From Schlesneria sp. (lineage in GTDB: Bacteria; Planctomycetota; Planctomycetia; Planctomycetales; Planctomycetaceae), in contig JANXOO010001451.1 of NCBI GenBank assembly GCA_025353525.1, positions 1 to 12,294 of the forward strand: a DNA stretch of 12,294 nt, given 5' to 3'. Below, piece by piece: positions 7,370 through 12,294 of the stretch. Position numbers and translations under genes: made by a program. Numbering within the stretch: the first letter of the stretch is position 1; each line of letters starts with the position of its first letter. The notes under the pieces are model-generated. The model was given only the letters and a program-made list of their open reading frames with translations, made no database searches and was not told where the DNA came from.

Positions 7370-7395
7370 TCATGCCGGCCATTTCACCGGCATGA
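7370..7395 (+). other. Intercistronic hairpin (9-bp stem, 8-base loop)
   Basis: TCATGCCGG at 7370-7378 pairs perfectly with CCGGCATGA at 7387-7395 across an eight-base loop, starting seven bases after the preceding stop codon. No T-tract follows, so it is better read as an mRNA-stabilising, processing or attenuating hairpin than as a full terminator. Confidence 0.6.
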
Positions 7396-7415
7396 TTATT
7401 CATAGGAAATGAGTC

Positions 7416-7835
7416 ATGCTTCGTTCTTGGAAACTTTTCATCGGATTGGTTTTTGTTGCAGGATTACTAGTCGGTTGCCAGACCAAGCCGCCTCCCGCTG
7501 GGAGCGTATCATCGGCTCACGATGGTCACGATACGGACGAAGGCGGTCATGATGACCTCAAGGAAAAGGTCGATGATGCTAAAGAAGCCAAAATTTCGGC
7601 GGAATTGAGCAAACTCAGCCCGGAAGATCGCCAGCTAGCGGAGTCACAGAAATTCTGCGCAGTCATGAACCACGAACGGCTGGGTGGCATGGGCGCGCCG
7701 CTAAAGCTCGACATCAAGGGGCAACCAGTCCTCGTCTGCTGTAAGGGATGTAAACAAAAGGCCCTCAAAAATCCAGACGAGACGCTGGAAAAAGTGGCTG
7801 CCATGAAAGCGAATCACGAGACCGTTCGTCCGTAG
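7416..7835 (+). CDS. Small TRASH-like metal-binding lipoprotein
   Basis: Lipoprotein of 139 residues. The signal peptide ends in LLVGC with lipidated C21. A short Asp/His-rich stretch (AHDGHDTDEGGHDD, 34-47) could bind metal, and a charged helix follows (48-76). The C-terminal domain (79-128) has FCAVMN, then GQPVLVCCKGC, giving C81, C108, C109 and C112 in the same C-x(n)-CC-x2-C arrangement as the larger lipoprotein upstream. The family usually has CPVT at the first cysteine; here it is CAVM. AGGAAA lies nine bases before the start. Position between the larger TRASH lipoprotein and the HMA carrier suggests metal handling on the outer face of a membrane; the specific metal is not shown by sequence. 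Confidence 0.85.
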   Translation: MLRSWKLFIGLVFVAGLLVGCQTKPPPAGSVSSAHDGHDTDEGGHDDLKEKVDDAKEAKISAELSKLSPEDRQLAESQKFCAVMNHERLGGMGAPLKLDIKGQPVLVCCKGCKQKALKNPDETLEKVAAMKANHETVRP

Positions 7836-7943
7836 GACCTTGAAAAACTCGTTAAGTGCTGTGATCTCCTAGTGAGGGATTTCGGTTTTGTTCGCGCAGG
7901 TAGTGAGTGTCGAAAATCAAACTGTTGACGCAAGGAGGAAGTT

Positions 7944-8273
7944 ATGAAGAGTTCTCTAATTCCGACCATTGTCGCATGGATAATGACATGTGTCGCAATC
8001 GTGAATGCGGCAGAGGCGGTGCTCGAAACATCCGTCACGATTGAGGGGATGCACTGCGCCGTCTGCGCAAAGAAAGTGACAAAAAAGTTGACGAGTGTTT
8101 CCAATGTGAAATCGGCTAGTGCGGACCCCGAGAAGGGGACGGCCGTTATCGTGCCCGCTGACGGCAAGGACGTTTCGCCCAAATCCCTGTGGGAAGCCGT
8201 TGAAAGCGCGGGTTACAAACCGACTGGCCTCAAGGGACCCGCGGGAACATTCACGTCAAAACCCAAGAAATAG
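7944..8273 (+). CDS. Exported heavy-metal-associated (HMA) domain protein, MerP/CopZ-like
   Basis: Small periplasmic metal carrier of 109 residues. Residues 1-23 form a Sec signal peptide (cleavage near VNAAEA). One HMA domain follows (about 27-95), with the metal-binding loop GMHCAVC at 35-41 (C38 and C41) and the conserved late GY segment (90-91). This ferredoxin-like fold binds one Cu(I), Ag(I) or Hg(II) and passes it to a partner. A strong AAGGAGG lies five bases before the start, the best ribosome binding site in the window, suggesting high expression. The C-terminal tail (95-109) is Gly/Lys-rich and probably flexible. There is no mercury reductase or MerT nearby, so copper or silver transfer is the better inference. 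A terminator hairpin lies directly downstream. Confidence 0.93.
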   Translation: MKSSLIPTIVAWIMTCVAIVNAAEAVLETSVTIEGMHCAVCAKKVTKKLTSVSNVKSASADPEKGTAVIVPADGKDVSPKSLWEAVESAGYKPTGLKGPAGTFTSKPKK

Positions 8274-8284
8274 TTCAGCATTGG

Positions 8285-8351
8285 GCCGACTCAGGGATGG
8301 AAACCTGCGCTCCCAAGTGCATTACTCCCCCTGAGTCGGCTCATTTTTCAT
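8285..8351 (+). terminator. Hairpin terminator with a 32-base loop
   Basis: GCCGACTCAGGG at 8285-8296 pairs perfectly over 12 bases with CCCTGAGTCGGC at 8329-8340. A T-rich run (TCATTTTTCATTT) follows directly. The arms are separated by 32 bases, an unusually long loop for an intrinsic terminator. It follows the HMA gene stop by 11 bases and ends 14 bases before the next start codon, so it should limit transcription into the beta-propeller gene. Confidence 0.8.
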
Positions 8352-8364
8352 TTAAGAAAGTACC

Positions 8365-9513
8365 ATGAACATCAATCTCAACGGAAGAGTTATATGTTTG
8401 GTTTTCGGTTTGATCGCCGTCGCCAGCACCGGATTAGGCGGCGAGCCTATCATCGTTGCCTCTGGTCAGGCCGGACTGGCTCCCAAACAGCCTCAAGCCG
8501 CGGTAGGAACGAACGGTACCGTGCATCTTGTCTACGGCGTAGGGGACACGGTCTTTCATAGCAGATCCACGGATAAAGGGATCTCTTTTGATAAGCCGAA
8601 AGAAGCGTTTCAAGTTTCGAATCTGGCGATTGGTATGAGACGGGGACCTCGCATCGCTGTAACGGACAATGCTTTAGTTGTGAGTGTCATCGGAGGGCAA
8701 CTGGGAAAGGGCCGCGACGGAGACCTACAGGCATGGCGTTCCGCTGACGACGGAATCACTTGGAATGGGCCAGTGAATGTCAATGACGCAGCCGCTTCCG
8801 CTCGTGAGGGACTGCATGGCATGGCGGCGGCAGCCGATGGTTCGATCTGGTGCGTCTGGCTCGACCTCCGCGAGAAGCGTTCAGAGGTCTTTGCTTCGAA
8901 GTCAGAGGATGGCGGGGCGACGTGGCAGGAGAATATCTGTGTCTATCGCTCTCCTGACGGGAATGTCTGTGAGTGTTGCCATCCCTCGATTGCGATTGGG
9001 GGGAAAGCTGTCCACGTAATGTTTCGAAACTCTCTATCTGGCAACCGCGACATGTATGTGGCCACGTCCAAGGACGGTGGTGGAACATTTGCCCCCGCCA
9101 AGAAAATCGGTCAAGGAGCATGGAAACTCGATGCGTGTCCGATGGATGGAGGCATGCTGGCTACGGACGAGAAAGGTATATTCACCACTGTCTGGAGACG
9201 AAATGGAGAAGTGTTTACAGTCGCCAGCAGCGGTGGCAAGGAGCAATCGCTTGGACGCGGTGAACAACCTTGGACTGCAACTTCAAAGAAGGGGACGGTG
9301 ACTGTCTGGACTACGGGCCGCGACGGAGATCTGCTCACACGGACAACTGGAGCGAAACAAACGAAAAAGATTGACGGTGGAGCGCGAGATCCGATGGTGG
9401 CATCAGCCATCAATGGCGAAGGGCCAGTCATCGCCTGTTGGGAATCCAAACGCGATGGCCAATCGGTTGTTTTGGCTGTGCGTATCGAAACGGATAGGTC
9501 GAAGTCCCCTTAA
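8365..9513 (+). CDS. Exported Asp-box (BNR) beta-propeller protein with CECC motif, sialidase-like fold
   Basis: A 382-residue protein with a signal peptide (cleavage near residue 25, LGG/EP). It carries four Asp-box-type turns, S-x-D-x-G-x-x-(W/F): STDKGISF (68-75), SADDGITW (126-133), SEDGGATW (180-187) and SKDGGGTF (235-242). These are the hallmark of sialidase-like six-bladed propellers. Automatic annotation would call it exo-alpha-sialidase, but I see no convincing arginine triad with the expected FRIP motif. Instead it has VCECCHPS at 201-208 and KLDACPMDGG at 254-263, plus C163, C192 and C358. Placement inside a metal-resistance locus makes a metal-binding propeller more likely; this is inference. 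The ribosome binding site (AAGAAAG) is weak and it starts just after a terminator. Confidence 0.85.
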   Translation: MNINLNGRVICLVFGLIAVASTGLGGEPIIVASGQAGLAPKQPQAAVGTNGTVHLVYGVGDTVFHSRSTDKGISFDKPKEAFQVSNLAIGMRRGPRIAVTDNALVVSVIGGQLGKGRDGDLQAWRSADDGITWNGPVNVNDAAASAREGLHGMAAAADGSIWCVWLDLREKRSEVFASKSEDGGATWQENICVYRSPDGNVCECCHPSIAIGGKAVHVMFRNSLSGNRDMYVATSKDGGGTFAPAKKIGQGAWKLDACPMDGGMLATDEKGIFTTVWRRNGEVFTVASSGGKEQSLGRGEQPWTATSKKGTVTVWTTGRDGDLLTRTTGAKQTKKIDGGARDPMVASAINGEGPVIACWESKRDGQSVVLAVRIETDRSKSP

Positions 9514-9536
9514 ACGCCATTCGAAGAGTCGATGTC

Positions 9537-9562
9537 TCCTAACCGACCGCAACCGGTTAGGA
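9537..9562 (+). other. Intergenic hairpin (9-bp stem, 8-base loop)
   Basis: TCCTAACCG at 9537-9545 pairs with CGGTTAGGA at 9554-9562 around an eight-base loop, 24 bases after the propeller gene stop. There is no T-tract. Its geometry is the same as that of the 7370-7395 hairpin although the sequence differs. It may protect or process the message. Confidence 0.6.
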
Positions 9563-9690
9563 TGGCGGAATGATCGTCGATACGGCTCATGATGCGACCG
9601 ATCTCATCCCGCCGTGATTCGTGCGGACGGTCTCCGTTCGGCTGCTGACCGCCGCATTTCGCAAATCAAATTTATTGGAGGTGTCTTTCC

Positions 9691-10293
9691 ATGTTTATGC
9701 GATGTTTCACACACACGATGGGTTGGGTGGTCGCGTTCTTTTTTGTTGCCGGTTGTGGCGGGACCAGCTCCACGCCAAACCAGCGAACTCATTCAACGGC
9801 GACTCCCGTTCACAGCGACCATTCTGATCTCAAGGACGGAGACCACCCGACTCATAAAGATGCCGTGCACAAGGAAGGCGACGCGAATCACGGGCACAGT
9901 CACGAGCGTGGCAAGATGTTGATTACCGATGCGGGATCAATTCACGCATTGTTGACCGCGCACCTCGCAGATGCAGGGAATGAACTCGACATCTTCCTGG
10001 AAACGCCGGATGCCAAGAATCCGCAACCGATGGCGATCGATGCCGAATCATTCCAGGCTCTGGCCACGGCTGGAGAAGGGGAGAGCCAGACGCTGATATT
10101 TGAACCCGCTCCGGCGGACGAGCGGCCCGTAAGTGAGACTGCGGGGAAGTGCTCACATTTTGTTGCCAAGGCTCCGTGGATGAAGCCCGAAGATGATCTG
10201 CTCATCGTCGCCAAGTTCTCCGTGGATGGGAAGGAAGTCGTTGGCCGCTGGAAGAATTTCAATCCCAAGAAGTATGCGCATCACATCGAATAG
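9691..10293 (+). CDS. His-rich metal-binding lipoprotein
   Basis: A 200-residue lipoprotein. The signal runs to the lipobox FVAGC with lipidated C22. Residues 34-71 carry nine histidines in a flexible Asp/Lys/His-rich segment ending in HGHSHE, suited to binding Cu(II), Zn(II) or Ni(II). Residues 76-195 form a compact domain (ITDAGSIHALLTAH, KCSHFVAKAPWM, FSVDGKEVVGRW) whose ending resembles the first domain of the 6434-7363 lipoprotein, suggesting a shared fold. The start at 9691 has GGAGGTG seven bases upstream; an in-frame ATG at 9697 is a weaker alternative. The next gene, the pump adaptor, starts 72 bases later, so the two are likely co-transcribed and the lipoprotein may deliver metal to the pump. 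That role is inferred from position. Confidence 0.8.
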   Translation: MFMRCFTHTMGWVVAFFFVAGCGGTSSTPNQRTHSTATPVHSDHSDLKDGDHPTHKDAVHKEGDANHGHSHERGKMLITDAGSIHALLTAHLADAGNELDIFLETPDAKNPQPMAIDAESFQALATAGEGESQTLIFEPAPADERPVSETAGKCSHFVAKAPWMKPEDDLLIVAKFSVDGKEVVGRWKNFNPKKYAHHIE

Positions 10294-10365
10294 GTTCGGA
10301 GTTCGGTACAACGACATCGGCGTTCCGTCACTTATCCGACGGTCCGTGTTTTGAGGATCACACTC

Positions 10366-12294
10366 ATGAAGCGACTGGCCTACTCGACGCTTCTCATCGT
10401 CTTTTTAACCTCCGTTTATGCTCACGAAGGGCATCAGCCGTTGCCGACGCGGGGCGTGCAAGTGGATCTTCCCAAGGGGCGCATCTCGCTCAGCCGGGCC
10501 GCTCGGGATCTGATCGATGTACAGACGGCCGAGGTCGAAAGCCGCCAGGGGTCGGAACGATTGCGAGCCTACGCGACGCTTGTCGCTCCGTGGACGAAAT
10601 ACGCCGTTGTCACATCGCGACTGCCGGGAAGAGTGCTCTCACTTCTCGTGCGGCCGGGCGAATTGGTGGAAGTTGGACAGGTTGTGGCGGAACTCGACAG
10701 TCTCGATCTCTACACACTGCGATTGGATTTTCAGAAGGCCAGGAATGACCTCGACCTCTCCGAGAAAATCCTCGAAGGCTTGGAACCGAGTGCCAAATCG
10801 GGGGCGGTCTCGGGACAGCGGCTGCTCGAAGCCCAACTGACTCATCAGCAGAACTTGAATACGTTGCGAGTCCTTCAATCCAAAGCCACCGCGCTTAACA
10901 TCGTGGAAGACTTGCTGAAAGCCGATCAGGATCAACCCCTGCGAATGCCCGTGCAGAGTTCCGTGCGCGGCGTCGTAGTACATTCAGACTTGGCAGTCGG
11001 CAAGTTCGTTGAGCCGACCGAACACCTGATGGATGTTGTCGATCTCTCGACGGTGTGGGTGAGAATTGGTGTTCTTGAGCGGGACTGGCACCGCGTTTCG
11101 CTTGGCCAGTCGGTGCGATTGACCGTCAGTGGACTCCCCGGTCAGATGTTCGAGACCAAAATCGACAAACTCAGCTTGATGCTCGACCCACTCACGCATC
11201 AGAGCATCGCGTGGGCCGAGGTGCAAAACTCGGAGAACCCTCCCGTATTTCTACCAGGCATGAACGGTCAGGCCGAACTAAACTGGCTGAGCCACAAAGC
11301 CGTCCTGTCAGTCCCGTCGCAGGCGGTGCAGAGTGACGGGGCTGATCGCTATGTGCTCGTCGAAGAATCCGGCCTGAAAGAAGGTTCGGAATACCAGAAG
11401 GTCGCGGTTGTCGTGGGTCGACAGTCATCAGGGCACGTGGAGATTCTGGCGGGCAAGTTACTACCGGGTGACCATGTTGTCACGCGCGGGGGGCATCAGC
11501 TTTCGAGTCTATTCTTCTTAGGAGTGTTGCGCATTGGGCCGGAGACGGCGCGCTCGATCGGACTCAAGGTAGAACCGGTCTCGGAGCATGTCGTCGATCG
11601 CATTCAGAGCTTTGACGGCGCGCTCGATATCCCGGCGGATCGACGCACGATGGCGTCGTCACAACTCGGCGGCAAGTTGCAAAACATCCGGGTCGATCGC
11701 GGCCAGTCCGTCCGCGCGGGAGACGTTCTCGCCGAGATTGCCAGCCTCGAATTACGCGACATTCAACTGTCGTTACTGCGATCCCATCTCGATGGTGTGC
11801 TGTGGCACGAGACGCTTACCCGTCGTCGCGATGCTGGCGATGCCGTGCCGCGCCGGACAATTCTGGAAACTGAGGGCCAAGTGAAAACATTCGATACGCA
11901 GGTCGCGAGCCTGCGACAAAAGCTGCTCATGTTGGGAATCACGTCATCGCAAATCGACGAGGTGCTGAAGACAGGCCGCGTCATTGATGCTCTGCCCGTG
12001 CGTGCGTCGATCAATGGCACGATCGTTGGCTTCGATCGAATGCTCGGGCAGGTCGTGCGGGCCGACGAAGCGATGTTCGAGATCCACGACGTCACGCAAA
12101 TCTTGGTAAAAGCCTTCGTCGGCGAACGCGATTCCGCGTTGGTGAAAGTGGGTCAGAAGGCTCGCATCCGGCTCGTGGCCTATCCCGATCTCGAAACCGA
12201 GGGAACTGTCACTCGAATCGGGCCGGTAGTGGGGGCCGACAGTCGCACGCAAGCAGCATGGATTGAATTCACGTCCCCGCCATCTGTGCCCTTG
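10366..12294 (+). CDS. Tandem-fused periplasmic adaptor (membrane fusion protein) of an RND metal efflux pump, partial
   Basis: Open to the right edge: 643 residues visible without a stop. It has a signal peptide to about residue 19 (SVYA, then HEGHQ). Module 1 spans about 37-385: RISLSRAARDLIDVQTAEV, a lipoyl half-motif (LPGRVLSLLVRPGELVEVGQ, 86-105), a helical hairpin (115-190), a second lipoyl half (191-227), beta-barrel (228-310) and membrane-proximal part (311-385). Module 2 then restarts with LRIGPETARSIGLKVEPV (388-405), lipoyl half (GGKLQNIRVDRGQSVRAGD, 435-453), hairpin (460-540), second lipoyl half (543-577) and beta-barrel (578 onward). So two CusB/HlyD-type adaptors are fused. Adaptors link the RND pump to the TolC channel. 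GAGG precedes the start by nine to ten bases. The RND gene itself is probably beyond the window. Confidence 0.9.
   Translation, partial: MKRLAYSTLLIVFLTSVYAHEGHQPLPTRGVQVDLPKGRISLSRAARDLIDVQTAEVESRQGSERLRAYATLVAPWTKYAVVTSRLPGRVLSLLVRPGELVEVGQVVAELDSLDLYTLRLDFQKARNDLDLSEKILEGLEPSAKSGAVSGQRLLEAQLTHQQNLNTLRVLQSKATALNIVEDLLKADQDQPLRMPVQSSVRGVVVHSDLAVGKFVEPTEHLMDVVDLSTVWVRIGVLERDWHRVSLGQSVRLTVSGLPGQMFETKIDKLSLMLDPLTHQSIAWAEVQNSENPPVFLPGMNGQAELNWLSHKAVLSVPSQAVQSDGADRYVLVEESGLKEGSEYQKVAVVVGRQSSGHVEILAGKLLPGDHVVTRGGHQLSSLFFLGVLRIGPETARSIGLKVEPVSEHVVDRIQSFDGALDIPADRRTMASSQLGGKLQNIRVDRGQSVRAGDVLAEIASLELRDIQLSLLRSHLDGVLWHETLTRRRDAGDAVPRRTILETEGQVKTFDTQVASLRQKLLMLGITSSQIDEVLKTGRVIDALPVRASINGTIVGFDRMLGQVVRADEAMFEIHDVTQILVKAFVGERDSALVKVGQKARIRLVAYPDLETEGTVTRIGPVVGADSRTQAAWIEFTSPPSVPL

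Noticed and set aside
7944..8273. MerP of a mercury operon
   Set aside because: The GMHCAVC motif fits MerP, but no MerT, MerA or MerR is present, and neighbours point to copper or silver.
1..12294. CRISPR arrays, tRNA or rRNA genes
   Set aside because: No regularly spaced direct repeats and no tRNA- or rRNA-like segments were seen on reading both strands.

Overview
The window looks like a metal-handling island, most likely for copper or silver efflux and periplasmic detoxification, from a Planctomycetota-type Gram-negative bacterium. The taxon is an inference. It rests on the combination of TRASH/YHS-like lipoproteins, a Y1 (IS200-like/REP-associated) transposase of the type common in that phylum, and moderate GC with many surface lipoproteins. 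There is no rRNA, tRNA or other taxonomic marker.

Left edge (1-412): a minus-strand Y1 transposase runs off the window. It is preceded by a short GGGGACATTCTACTT-type end motif and a gene-poor gap. Minus-strand block (413-5494, transcribed leftward): two TolC/CusC-type outer-membrane factor genes are followed by a Tat-exported two-domain multicopper oxidase with a Met-rich tail. The two TolC genes differ in their bodies but carry a nearly identical 51-base segment around their starts, with a second conserved box about 87 bases further upstream.

Plus-strand block (5855 to beyond the right edge): in order, a small 14-cysteine exported protein, a lipoprotein with a C-terminal Cys-rich TRASH/YHS-like domain, a second smaller TRASH-like lipoprotein, an exported HMA (MerP/CopZ-like) metal carrier, a strong hairpin terminator, an Asp-box beta-propeller protein with a CECC motif, a His-rich lipoprotein, and a periplasmic adaptor of the CusB/HlyD type. 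The visible part of this adaptor holds two complete or near-complete adaptor modules in one polypeptide. It is still open at the right edge, where an RND pump gene (CusA/CzcA type) would be expected to follow.

Inferred working model: periplasmic metal is captured by the His-, Met- and Cys-rich proteins, Cu(I) is oxidised by the multicopper oxidase, and metal is expelled through the tripartite pump made of the fused adaptor, one or both TolC factors and an unseen RND protein. The most unusual points are the tandem-fused adaptor, the conserved leader shared by two diverged TolC genes, the 14-Cys protein and the CECC beta-propeller.
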